From: Laburnicola sp. R22_1
Lineage: Eukaryota > Ascomycota > Dothideomycetes > Pleosporales > Didymosphaeriaceae
Direction: 5' to 3'
DNA: 64,000 nt
Assembly: GCA_014281115.1 (NCBI GenBank)
Contig: JACONQ010000001.1
Span: forward strand, 2,542,001-2,606,000
The notes beneath the pieces are model-generated. The model was given only the letters and a program-made list of their open reading frames with translations. It was not told the DNA's origin and made no database searches. The position numbers and the translations under genes are program-made. The stretch's first letter is position 1; every line of letters begins with the position of its first letter. Below are positions 22,980 through 33,423 of the stretch, piece after piece.

Positions 22980-23829
22980 TCAATCTGCCCCTGTCCACAC
23001 CAGTGACCCAGGAATGATATAACCTGAATGATCAGGGGTTGTATGGATATTGAGCGTCAGACCGGGCTCATCCCCACGATAAAAGGTCCTCGCATAGAGA
23101 CCACCGGTAATGGTCTTTACACCAGAGCCCTCGACTCTTAAGCTGACGCACTGAGGGTAGAACTCGCCTCCATCTAAGGAGTAAGGTCCTGTGCTGGTGA
23201 ACGCAACGTGCAGTGCAATTATCTCATGGCGAAGAACGTACTCCCCCGGAGCGAGATTGGGTGGGATACGCACGATCCTAGTTGAAGAGTCGTTAGTAGT
23301 AAGAATGGCGAGGAAGATTTTTCGCTACTCACCAGGTTCCGTTATTGGCGATGAGTTCGTCAGAAGCCCAGTAACCCTCTTGATATGTCGAGCTGTTGAG
23401 CCATCCACGCTCACCGATCTTGACAAATTTGAGCGTTGTCATATCTACACCCGCGCAAGGTCCATCGCAAGAGGCTAAGTAGCTGAGAACTGGTCCATGA
23501 TGCCCTACTGGCCACGACTGGTCCGCTTGCCACCATCGCAATCGCACGTCGCCGCCAGCAGCAACTGTAGCACTCATATTCGCATTCGAACCGCCTTTCG
23601 CACAGATGATTTCTGGCTTATTCGCGTCGACAGGATGTAGAGGGCCTCCTCCGGTGTTGGTGGTATACCATGCCGGTGTGTCGGACGGGTACGATCCTAG
23701 GTCGCCGTTCGGGTTCCAGCCATTGTAACGGTGGCCATTAGCCCAGATTTCGCGTACCATGCTATGGCCTAGAGCAAGTGACGCCCATGACAAGAGAGTC
23801 AAAACCGAACGCAGGGTAACAGAGAGCAT
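22980..23829 (-). CDS. AA9 lytic polysaccharide monooxygenase, secreted, two exons
   Basis: Copper-dependent oxidative cleavage of cellulose or related glucans outside the cell. Exon 1 is 23829-23333, a 55-nt intron (GTGAGT, ACTAAC branch, TAG) is 23332-23278, exon 2 is 23277-22980; joined length 264 residues. The signal peptide (MLSVTLRSVLTLLSWASLALG) ends directly before His22, so the mature protein starts HSMVREIW as required for the histidine brace. The second copper His lies in GHHGPV, and the axial Tyr in EFYPQC. Cys in EIICAKGG and FYPQC would make the conserved disulfide. The splice joins NNGTW to IVRIPPNLAPGEYVLRHEIIALH, the family signature. There is no CBM1. All key residues are intact. 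Its place between transposon blocks suggests an accessory gene compartment. Confidence 0.95.
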
Positions 23830-24354
23830 CTCAGCAAGTGCCAGTTTGTGCTATCGAGGTGTGACAAACCCACGTGAAGAGTTGTGAGACGTCTAAGAAG
23901 GTCGTCTGCGAGCGCTGTTCTCTGCTTTCGCACGCTTAGCACGTGCCTCGTTCATATGGATAAGTTAATTGCGCTGAATGGTGTTAATTACACAACACGT
24001 CAGCTGCATCTGGATAATAAGACCGGCAATAAGCTGCCACTTGGTAAACCCATCAATATTTTGCCTTAGACCTATGAGATACAATTAGAGATACAAGCGC
24101 CGCACTCCAAGAATGACATTGTGACCAAAGTATGTTAGTTCAGGCGTTTCACTGTCCTCGTATAGTGCCGCGACGCGGTCGGGTCGTTCCTGTAGCGCAG
24201 CGATCCGGATGGCTGCAAGGCGCTAGAGCTGGTTAATTACCAGCGAATCCACACCTTGTCTCCTAAAGCAGCATCTTGGTTCTTTCTTGGAGGTTGGGCG
24301 CATTGGGCTGAGGGAGGAGGCAGTCGTGACATGGCGAAGCTAAACGAAATCGGT
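23830..24354. other. Upstream region of the LPMO gene
   Basis: Expected to hold the LPMO promoter. No clear TATA box on the minus strand. Short frames only; no recognisable gene. Ends at the TA duplicated by transposon C. Confidence 0.4.
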
Positions 24355-24373
24355 TACCGTGCCCGTGCGCGTA

Positions 24374-26468
24374 ACGTGTCCGTGCGCGTGATGCACGGAT
24401 TCGCGTGATGCACGCTCGGCCCGAAAACAGTCAAACTTCCACACCACACAACTCCACCAATATGGCTCCGATTGACGATGCGCTTGCAGAGATAGACTCG
24501 CTAGATCCTAGCGATAAACTTTGTTATACAAAAATAGCTAACAAGCATGGCGTTGGACGCTCAACTCTATCGCGGCGGCACCGCGCAGTTACACAGTTGC
24601 ACGCGTCAAAGATTACCAACTAATAAAAGCTCACTCCACAACAAGAGGTAGAGCTTGTTAAATACATAGAAAGGCTCACAGCGCGTCACTTGCCACCTAT
24701 AAGAGAGATAATACGAAATTTCGCGTCAATAATAGCCAAGGAGCTAGTGAGCGAGAGCTGGGTTACGCGCTTTATCAACTAATATAGTATCCATCTTATC
24801 TCTTAATAGGCAGCTGGTATGGACAGCAATCGCCACTAAGCCGACTTAGGGGATAAATACAGTCTGTATTTCAATCTCCTAGGTGACAAAATTAAGGAAT
24901 ACGATATCGAGCCTCGTCACACGTACAATATGGATGAAAAAGGCTTCTTAATTGGTATTGTTGGCCGATTAAAACGAGTGTTTAGCAGACAAATGTGGGA
25001 GAATAAGGAGGTTACAGCATCTCTCTAAGATGGCTCTTGTGAATGGATTACCCTCCTAGCGTGTGTGTGTGCTGATAGATCAGCCTTACTACTAGGCCTT
25101 ATCTATTAGTCTACTAACAGCGGCATACAATCGAGCTGGGTTAAGGATATTAAGGCAGGAAAGCATAGCGTACACGTCTCCTCTTTACCCTTAGGCTAGA
25201 CAAACAACAATATTGGCCTTGCCTAGCTTAAGCAGGTGTTTAATCGCTACACTAAGGCAAAAGCTCGACAATCTTACTAACTACTTATCCTTAATAGCCA
25301 TAGATCTCACGTTACTATAGATTTTATCGATTACTGCGATTAGAATAGGATCCTCCTAGCTATACTCCCCCCTTATTCGACGCATACGCTTCAGCCACTT
25401 AATGTAGTGCTCTTTAAGCCTCTCTTATCAGCCTACTTAGCTAAGCTCACGACCTACCTCTAAGAGAGCCAAGGCCTGGTCCCGATCAAGAAAGGCGACT
25501 TCTTCCCTCTCTTCTAGAAGGCCTGGATAAGCTCCTTTAAAGAAGAGATAATCCTTAAGTCTTTTAAGGCCACTAGTATATCACCTTTCAACCCAGAAGT
25601 TATACTCAAAAGATTCAAGAAAACCACACAGGATGATGACTAGGGATCACGAGAGAGCTCTAAGTCAGTACTTAGTGGGGGCAACTGGCGTGAGCTAGAT
25701 CGCCTTGTACGAGCTACAGAGCAACAGAGTAGGAAGGACGCGCAGAAGCTTAGTCGCTCACTCCACTATATCTCAGCTAAAGTTCAGCTACTCCACCACA
25801 AGAATGCTGGATTAAGAGAAGCTCTTGCCACTAAGAAGAAGCATAAGAAGAAAGGCAAGCCTCTAGATCTTTAACAACGTCAGGAGTACTATAGGGGAGC
25901 AGTTTTCTGGTCACTAAGCAAGGTTAGGGAGGCTCGCGTACGCCAGTCTGTGAAGGAACAAGAGGAGAAGGAGCAGAAGCTTTAAAAAGCTAAGACAGCT
26001 GAGTTGAGGAAGGCAGCTAAGCTATACAAGGAGAAAATTGCAGAGGAGAAGCGTGTGGCGCGGGAGGCAGCCAAAGTAGCTAGGGAGAAGGAGAGGCTTA
26101 AGAAGGCTGCAGAGCGCGCTCGCTAGAAGGAGGCAGCTAACGCAGCAAAAGCTCTACAATCTGCCCAAAAGGGTAAGAGAAAGGCCTCGCAGCTATCTAT
26201 ATAAAGCAACAAGCGTTAGAAACGTGTGGTTAACACTCTAGCTACTAAGGAGGCCTTAGGTGCCGCATTAGCAGCTCCACCCAAGACTACGTGGCACAGC
26301 CGCAACGTTAAGCTTCTAAGTAAATATCAGTAGCGCAGGTTAATCGCAAGCATTAATAGAGCACTCCACTAAAAAATCTTGCAATATTCGCTACTATATG
26401 TGGCTCTATAGCCTCATTTCTCGTAGAGCTGTTATGGTGTTGTGCGTGCATCACGCGCACGGACACGT
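24374..26468 (+). mobile_element. pogo-like element A
   Basis: 2,095 bp with termini ACGTGTCCGTGCGCGTGATG in inverted orientation and TA at 24372-24373 and 26469-26470. Same family group as B and C by termini and transposase, but the most RIP-damaged of the three. Confidence 0.87.
24462..26372 (+). pseudogene. pogo-like transposase of element A, inactivated by RIP
   Basis: Single frame from the ATG at 24462 (MAPIDDALAEIDSL) to the TAA at 26370, without frameshift but with many TAG/TAA stops. An N-terminal HTH (TKIANKHGVGRSTLSRRHR) is followed by a second HTH/CENP-B-like half (RHLPPIREIIRNFAS...SWVTRF). The DDE core keeps the first Asp (NMDEKGFLIG) but the second reads LILNSHRSH and the third LQPLNVV, both Asp to Asn; neighbouring Gly to Ser and Gly to Arg changes are also G-to-A. 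The C-terminal third is a Lys/Ala/Glu-rich coiled coil (KEKIAEEKRVAREAAKVARE). Confidence 0.88.
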
Positions 26469-26470
26469 TA

Positions 26471-28536
26471 CCGTGTCCGTGCGCGTAATGCCCGGATTCG
26501 CGTAACACCAGAAGCGCTCTATCAGCCCGCGAACACCCACACAATATTATCAGAGATTTTCCAAGCGCTCTATCAGCTTGACCATCAATTTGCACTATCT
26601 ATATCTATTAGCAAGATTTTCTTGATGTTGCGGCCGCGAGTGTAGATCTGGTTGGGGAAGTAGATGCTTGCCCTCTGAGGCCTCCCCAATCTTGAGCATA
26701 ACAACACGTTTCTGATCTGCTCTATAGAGCGGCTGAGAGGCCTTTTCTTACCCTTTTGGGAGTTGTAGAGCTTTTTCAGCACTATATCCAGACTTCTGGG
26801 CAGCGCGCTGAGCTGCCTTTTCAGCCCTCTCTTTCTCCTTTGCCTCCCTAGCTACTTCTCGCGCAACACGCTTCTCCTGCTGGATTTTCTCCTTATATAG
26901 CTTAGCTGCCTTCTTCAGCTCTGCTGTCGCTGCTTTTTGAAGCTGCTGCTGCTTATCCTCCTGCTCCTTGATTGATTGACGAACACGTGCCTCCCTTACT
27001 TTCCTTGGTGACCATAAGATAGCCCTACTATGATAATCCTGGCGCTGTTGAAGGTCTAGAGCTTTGCTCTTCTTCCCACGCTTCTTCTTAATAGATAGCG
27101 CCTGCCTAAGCCTATCGTTGTCATGCTTAAGCAGCTCATTTTCAACAGATAGGTGGTGGAGTGATTGACGAAGCTTTTGTGTATCCTTGCTACTTTGATC
27201 ACTCACTGCAGAGCGTACAAGCCTATCCATCTTTCTCCAGTCATGATCACTAAACCCTGATGAGGAGCTATCGCCTGATTCTTGATCCTGGGTAAACCTA
27301 TTAAGGATAGGATCAGGATCAGGTGGCGATATGCCTGTAGCTCTAAAAGAGCTGAGGATAGTTGATTCCTTGAAGGAGACCTTCCACGCGTTCCAGAATA
27401 GGGGGAAGAAGTCGCCTTTGGTGATAGAAACCAGGCCCTGGCTTCTATAGAGATATCTTGATAGCTCTGCTGAGTAGGCTGTTAATAGAGGCTTAAACAT
27501 CGCAACGTCGAGAGGCTGAAGCGTATGAGTTGAATGAGGAGGCAGGATAGCAAGGAGGATCCTATGCTGATCACAGTAGTCGATAAAGTCCATAGTGATG
27601 TGGGATCCATGGCCATCTACGATCAAGAGTCGATATAATCGGCGAGTCTTCTCTTTTGTGCAGCGATCAAATACCTGTTCAAGCCAGGCAAGCCTAATAT
27701 CGTTGTTCGTCCAGCCAGAGGGTGATGAGGTGATAAAGACTTCTTGTTCTCCTGCCTTAATATCCTCTACCCAGCTTGATTGGATGCCCTTGTTTGCAGC
27801 CTCATAGATAAGGCTTAGCGGCAGAGCTGATCCATCAGCGCAGATACATGCTAGGAGCGTAATCCATGCGCGATTGCCATCCTAGAGCGATGCCCTAACC
27901 TCCTTCTTCTCCCACATTCGTCTGCTGAATATTCGTTTTGATCTACCCACGATACCGATCAGGAAGCCTTTTTCGTCCATATTGTAGATATGACAAGGAT
28001 CTATCTGATACTGATCGATCTTGCTGTGTAGGAGGTTGAAATAGAGGCGATATTTATCCTCTAAATCAGCTTTGTGGCGATTGCTGTCCATGCCGACTGT
28101 CTATTGCAAGATAAGCTGAATGCTGTGTTGGTTGATAAAGCGGGTAACCCAGCTCTCGCTGACTAGCTCCTTTGCTATGGTAGAGGCGAAGTTCTGTATC
28201 ATCTCTCGAGTGGGAGGTATATGTCTCTCTGTGAGTCCTTTGATATATTGTACGAGCTCCTGCTCTTGCTGTAGGTTGAGTTTCAGCTGGTTGATATTCT
28301 TGACCTGCCTAGGGCGCGTTACCCCTCGATGCCTTCGACCCAACGTAGATCGTTTAAGCCCATGCCTAGCAGCAACTTCTGTATATGAAAAATCTTCTCC
28401 TGGTTCTCGCGATTCTATCTCATCAATCGCAGCCTGATATGGATCCATAATGGTGGAGTTATCGCGTGCTGAAGTTAGGGTGTTTTGGTGTTGCGCGGGC
28501 ATTACGCGAATCCGGGCATTACGCGCACGGACACGG
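26471..28536 (-). mobile_element. pogo-like element B
   Basis: 2,066 bp, termini CCGTGTCCGTGCGCGTAATG inverted at both ends, TA at 26469-26470 (shared with A) and 28537-28538 (shared with C). Opposite orientation to A. Least damaged of the three. Confidence 0.88.
26748..28448 (-). pseudogene. pogo-like transposase of element B, two stops only
   Basis: Frame from the ATG at 28448 (MDPYQAAIDEIESREPGEDF) to a stop at 26748, about 566 codons, interrupted only by TAG near 28,101 (Trp expected) and TAG near 27,880 (Gln expected); both are single transitions. HTH region TEVAARHGLKRSTLGRRHRG; DDE triad intact in NMDEKGFLIGI, LLIVDGHGSHIT and HTLQPLDVAMF; C-terminal coiled coil with a long basic/acidic helix ending ...ALQLPKG. 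With just two nonsense changes it is the best reference for the family in this window. Confidence 0.9.
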
Positions 28537-28622
28537 TAACGACCCACGTCGCGTAACGACCCAGGAACAACGCGCTCACTACTTCAAAAATGAGGGTATT
28601 GCAACAGCTATAATAGCTATTA

Positions 28623-30551
28623 TTACGAGATTTTGTAGTAGAGTAGTAAACAAAGGCATGCGATTAATTTGTACTATCTAAATTTACTTAGAAGGTTGAC
28701 GTTGTGGCCACAGCGGGTAGTAAAAGCTGGGGCAGCTAATGCAGCCTGTGATGCCTCCTTAGCAGCTGCACCAGCACTACGTTGTTTCTAACGCTTATTG
28801 GCTTAAGTAGAGGCTTTTGAGGCCTTGCGCTTGCCCTTTTAGGATAGTTGTATAGCTTTTTCAGCGTTGCGAGCTGCCTACTGGCGCTCGCGTTCAGCTG
28901 CCTTGTCAGCCTTCTCCTTCTCCCTCACCACCTTGGCTGCCTCTCTCGCCACACGCCTCTCCTCTGCCTCCTGCTCTCAGAGTAGCTTAGCAGCAGCTTA
29001 AAGCTCCTTCCTATTAGCCTTTGCAAGCTGCCCGTTATGCTCTTCCCTCTGCTTCACTGTCTCTCGTGCACGTGCCTCTCTGATCTTGCGCGGAGACTAG
29101 AAGACGGCACCACCGTAGTACTCCTGGCGCTGCTGCAAGTTAAGAGGTTTGCCGCGCTTCTTGTGCTTCTTCTTAGCAGTAAGAGCCTCTCTTAGGCTAT
29201 TGTTCTTATAGTGTAGCAGTTCGTTTTGTACTTGGAGTCCGTGGAGCGTTTGGGAGAGCGACTTTGACTCTTCTGCGGTAGTATCCTTCACTGCAGAGCG
29301 TACGAGACGCTCCATCTGACGCCAGTCGCTCTCCTTAAGCGCTGAGGGGCCTGCTTCGCCTTCATCTTGCTTCCTAGAGCTCTCTCTCTTGAAGCGTTTG
29401 AGTATAACCTCTAGGTCTATAGGCCATATACCAGTAGCTTTAAAGGACTTAAGGATAGTCTCTGTCTTAAATAAGGACTCCCACGCTCTTCAGAACAGTG
29501 GGAAAAAGTCCCCCTTCTTGACTAGTACTAGCCCTTGGCTCCTCTGGAGGTGGGTGGAGAGCTCCTTAGAGTAGGCGGTGGAGAGAGGTTTAAACATGAC
29601 GACGTCGAGAGGTTGAAGCGTATAGGTAGAGTGAGGGGGAAATACGGCTAGGAGTATGCGATAGGATTCGCAGTAGTCGATAAACTCCTTCGTGAGGTGA
29701 CTGCCATGGCCGTCAAGTATGAGGAGACGCCAGTCTCTCCCACGACGCGCTTTCTGCTTCGTGCAGCGATCAAATACCTGCTCTAGCCACGCTAAACCAA
29801 TGTCGTTATTCGTCCATCCAGATGGAGATGAAGCTACAAAGACGTCGTGTTGCCCAGCTTTAATAGCGTCCACCTAAGCTGCCTGCAGTGAGCTGTTTGC
29901 CGACTAATAGATAAGACCTGGCGGCAGAGCCTCCCTATCAGCGCAGACAGCTGCTAAGAGGGTGATCCATTCACGAGAGCCATCTTGGAGTGCTGCCTGC
30001 ACCTCTTTTCGCTCCTATATCTGACGGCTGAACACTCGTTTTAAGCGTCCTGTTATACCTATTATGAAGCCCTTCTCGTCTATATTGTAGGAATGGCGCG
30101 GCTGTATGTCGTACTGCTTTATCTTCTAATATAGCAAGTCAAAGTATAGCTTATACTTAACGTTTGAATTAGCGTTGTGGCGGAGAGAGTCAATTCCAGA
30201 TGTCCATTTGGAGATGAGATGGTGGCCGTGTCGGTTAAGAAAGCGGGTAACCCAAGCGTCGCTCACGGGCTCTATGGCTGTCGAGGATGCGAAATTTTGT
30301 ATTATCTCTCTTGTAGGAGGCAGCCCTCTCTTTGTAAGGTCTTCAATATAGCTCACAAGCCCTAACTCTTGTTGTGGGCTGAGTACTTGTTGATCGCGAT
30401 GCTTAGCTTCCCGTGGGCGCTGACAGCCTTGGTGTCTTCGGCGCAGCGTACTGTGCGGTACACCAAACTGGCGAGCAATTTTCCGGTATATAAGTTGTTC
30501 TCCTGGTTTAAGCGATTCGATTGCTGCGAGCGCATCGTCAATTGGTGCCAT
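28623..30551 (-). pseudogene. pogo-like transposase of element C
   Basis: Frame from the ATG at 30551 (MAPIDDALAAIESLKPGEQL) to a TAA at 28623-28625, in phase throughout (643 codons) with roughly a dozen stops at Gln/Trp positions. HTH RKIARQFGVPHSTLRRRHQG; catalytic motifs NIDEKGFIIG, LLILDGHGSHLT and YTLQPLDVVMF keep all three Asp. C-terminal coiled coil as in A and B; the last residues (NVNLLSKF) match NVKLLSKY of A, supporting the end point. Confidence 0.87.
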
Positions 30552-30651
30552 GGTGGTGGAGTTATGACGCGTTGAAGTTTGGAGCTTGTCTGGTGTTTTG
30601 GTGTTCCTGGGTCGTTACGCGACGTGGGTCGTTACGCGCACGGGCACGGTA

Positions 30652-31281
30652 GGGCGCCAACAGCGCCGGTCACATCACTGATCCTGCGGACCCATCGATA
30701 CATCAACCATGGACACACCGTTCCACGTAGCTACACGCGCCAGCTTTCCAACCCATCGATTAGTATCAACAACCGTGCGGAGAAGTCGCCGATCATGTGC
30801 AGACGAACGGACCCTTGCGGGACTACGACGTGCGCTTGTTCGCCTCGAATAAGGCCCCTTGCTTGATACCGGGTCCTACGAGACATGTCCAACGGCGACA
30901 CAGAAAAAAGCCACATCCGTTCTCGGCTTGTCCGTCAGCATGATGCGCGAATTCATCACCCGCTGCGTCCAGGTACAAGTCCATTGGAGGATTGAAGGAC
31001 GCGGGATGCGTGCAATTCTGAATGCGTCCGCCACCCCACTGGGCTAGGTCTTGCTCCATGATGATAGGGAACGTGAACAGCGCCGCTGGACTAGTACGGC
31101 GAACAATTCGTGCTACCTAGTGCATTCGCCGGAATTTTTCGGTACCACAACGCTATTGTCTCGCCGGTGCGGTCCGCAGACTGGAATTCCGTAGGTGCTG
31201 GCCTTAGAACATAGAAGACGTCCTGCTAACGCACCTTCTTGACCTCTGCCAACACCAAAGTTTGTACTCTTCCGAAAACGA
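30652..31281. other. Gene-island DNA upstream of the rhodopsin-domain gene
   Basis: GC-balanced, not repeat-like. Short frames only. It probably contains the promoter and perhaps an unrecognised first exon of the next gene. Confidence 0.4.
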
Positions 31282-32759
31282 TTGCAACATAGGCCGGTTT
31301 CGCACGCAGCAATGCTATGGCAGCGGGAACTCCATTGGGGTGATACGAGCAACTTCCACTTTAGCGATCGGTCTTCCAGGGTCGGAAACGTGCGAGCTGC
31401 AAATATCAGTCTCATCACCCTCGTCGCATTCTTTGTGGGCCTACGATTATTCGTGAGGGGTTATCTGGTCCGCAAGATCTTCGTCGACGATGGTATGTCT
31501 TATCAGGAAGAACGGTCTGGATATTTAGCTAAGACACGGTTAGTGCTAATTGTAATTGCGGCTGCCTTCACTATAACTCTCGCGTCAGTATGTATTGCTG
31601 GTGAGTGCTTCATGCTCTCCATTGGGCAGAACTTACTCAACGATATAGCAACGCACAATGACAACGGCTTGGGGACGCATGTATGGCTATTACCCCCTAC
31701 TAAAGCCATAAACACCGTGATTAGATGCATCCAAGTCAGTCAAAATCACGTTATGAGACACTAGCAACTTACCAAGAGTAGTATTTGTTCATCTGTCAGG
31801 TGCTGTACGCCTGCGCCATTGCATTTACCAAGATGGCCATCATCGCTTGCTACCTCCGTTTCATCCAAGGCAAGAAGTTCCGCTGGGTTATGTATGGGAC
31901 TGCGTTCCTCATATTCGGTATTTGGGTTACGGGTGAGTTCTCCGAGACTCTTCATATTACAATCTGACTATAGATAGGAGTCTTGGTTACAATCTTCCAG
32001 TGTCGGCCGGTTTCTGCTGCGTGGGACTTTACCATGGTCGGCGGAAAGTGCATCAATATCGTCGATTACTTCTACGCAAGCTCCGCAATTACTGTGGCAA
32101 CGGACGTTATACTTTGCATACTACCCTGTCCGTACCTCTGGAAGCTCCATATGCCAAAGAAGCAGAGGCTCATTCTTTGTATCCTGTTTGGGGGAGGTGC
32201 AGGGTAAGTGAAGTCCCACTAGAGCGAACGCTACAGCTAACATCTGTGCCCACAGTGCATGCGTGGCCAGCATCGTGCGAATCGCCTACCTTCATACTCT
32301 ACGAAAGGGAGACGTGACCTGTAAGCACCTCTTATGCCAACCGCTCTTGCAGCCATGTTCGGGAATTTGCGGTTACATACACTTCCATTGCTGACTCTGC
32401 TAGACCAATGCGTTCCAGCTCTTATTCTTACCGTGATTGAATGCAGCTTGGGAATAATATGCGTTAGCATACCACCACTGCGACCGCTAGCTGCCCACTT
32501 CTGGCCAAGGTCCATGCGCACGAGACTCCACAGCAGCAAAGGCACGGCAAATACCCCTAAGAACAGTTCCAACTCGGCGGAACAATCTCAAAGGCGACAA
32601 AGCGACAATGTACTCACGACTTCGGGCACGACGCTCAACCGAGACGACGATGAGGACACTGACTACGGGACAGCCGGGGATACCAACCAGGACAGCGTCG
32701 AGCTGTTAAACATAGACTCGGGTCCGCAGGTGGGCGCCAAGGGCAAAGAGGTGGTGTGA
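31282..32759 (+). CDS. Fungal rhodopsin-domain membrane protein (PTH11-like), seven exons
   Basis: Exons 31282-31492, 31544-31600, 31649-31734, 31800-31932, 31978-32203, 32256-32320 and 32404-32759, joined by six introns of 45-83 nt with GT..AG ends; every junction keeps phase. The spliced frame gives hydrophobic helices in the order of the fungal rhodopsin domain: NISLITLVAFFVGLRLFVRG, VLIVIAAAFTITLASVCI, ACAIAFTKMAIIACYLRF, the TIFQCRPVSAAWDF loop, GKCINIVDYFYASSAITVATD, ILPCPYLWKLHMPKKQRL, GAGACVASIVRIAYLHTL and TVIECSLGIICVSIPPLRPL. These motifs are diagnostic. The C-terminal tail is Ser/Thr/Asp-rich and disordered. Related proteins include PTH11-type receptors, but ligand and G-protein coupling are unknown. 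The start is uncertain: 31282 is the first in-frame Met, yet the N-terminal 40 residues look unlike the family, so a further upstream exon or the Met at 31312 is possible. Confidence 0.85.
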
Positions 32760-33143
32760 ACTGACAGTGCATATTCCTCTGTCGGAGCCAAATCTTCCTC
32801 CGATGAAGTCGAGAGAGCAAACCAATACTGTCTTGCTTGGTAATGGATGCAATAACAAGTCTTGAGGCCTGCAGTGTGGGCCACCAATGCACATTCTTAG
32901 GCGTTTGTCACCAACCAACTGCAAATCAGCGAACAAGTCGCCCATGGGGGCCTCTCAACGACTGTCAACGGCAGAATGCGAACCGTGCGCACCATGTGAA
33001 CGATACCGTCAAATTGCCTGCTGTTCACTGTACGACGCCGACAGTCCTCAGGTTTCTCCAAGGAACAGAGCCTGACGTAAGAGCTGGGCTTCCCAGGTTT
33101 TTGGAGGGACTTGTTCGCGGGCATACTAATAAGACGATCGCCG
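32760..33143. other. 3' flank of the rhodopsin-domain gene
   Basis: GC-balanced DNA with overlapping short frames in several phases and no recognisable product. It ends where the repeat at 33144 begins. Confidence 0.4.
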
Positions 33144-33268
33144 CGCTAATGCCTTAGGGTCCTACTTAGCTGCTGCGCTATTAGAATAGTAAGCTTAGCC
33201 ACCTAATAATAATGCTAACTTTGCTATATAATACTAGGTGCTATATATATTATTAGCTAAGGTAGATC
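33144..33268. repeat. Repeat end shared with about 50,920-51,045 (inverted)
   Basis: CGCGCTAATGCCTTAGG starts a roughly 110-bp stretch that is found again, RIP-altered and inverted, near 50,920-51,045. It ends with ATACTAGGTGCTA, close to the TACTAGGTACTA found at 13,590, 20,750 and 20,848. It probably marks the edge of a dispersed repeat that later received element D. Confidence 0.55.
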
Positions 33269-33423
33269 TAACGTACTCCACAACCGAGCGACTCACCCAA
33301 CCGAGCGACTCACTTTTGCCAAGACCCCACCAAAACATGTACTATTCACGACAGTACAGAGTCAATACGAACTATTATCAATAGTCTAAATAGGCCAATC
33401 TATTCAGAATCTACTTCTGCAGG

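Larger units (their letters stand above)
24357..30649 (-). mobile_element. pogo-like element C, with elements A and B inserted in its terminal repeat
   Basis: The right terminus at 30,649 reads inward (minus strand) CCGTGCCCGTGCGCGTAACG; the left terminus starts with the same 15 bases at 24357-24371, is broken at the next TA, and resumes at 28,539 with ACGACCCACGTCGCGTAACG. TA at 24355-24356 and 30650-30651 is the target duplication. Without A and B the element is about 2.13 kb, close to A (2,095) and B (2,066). Confidence 0.88.
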
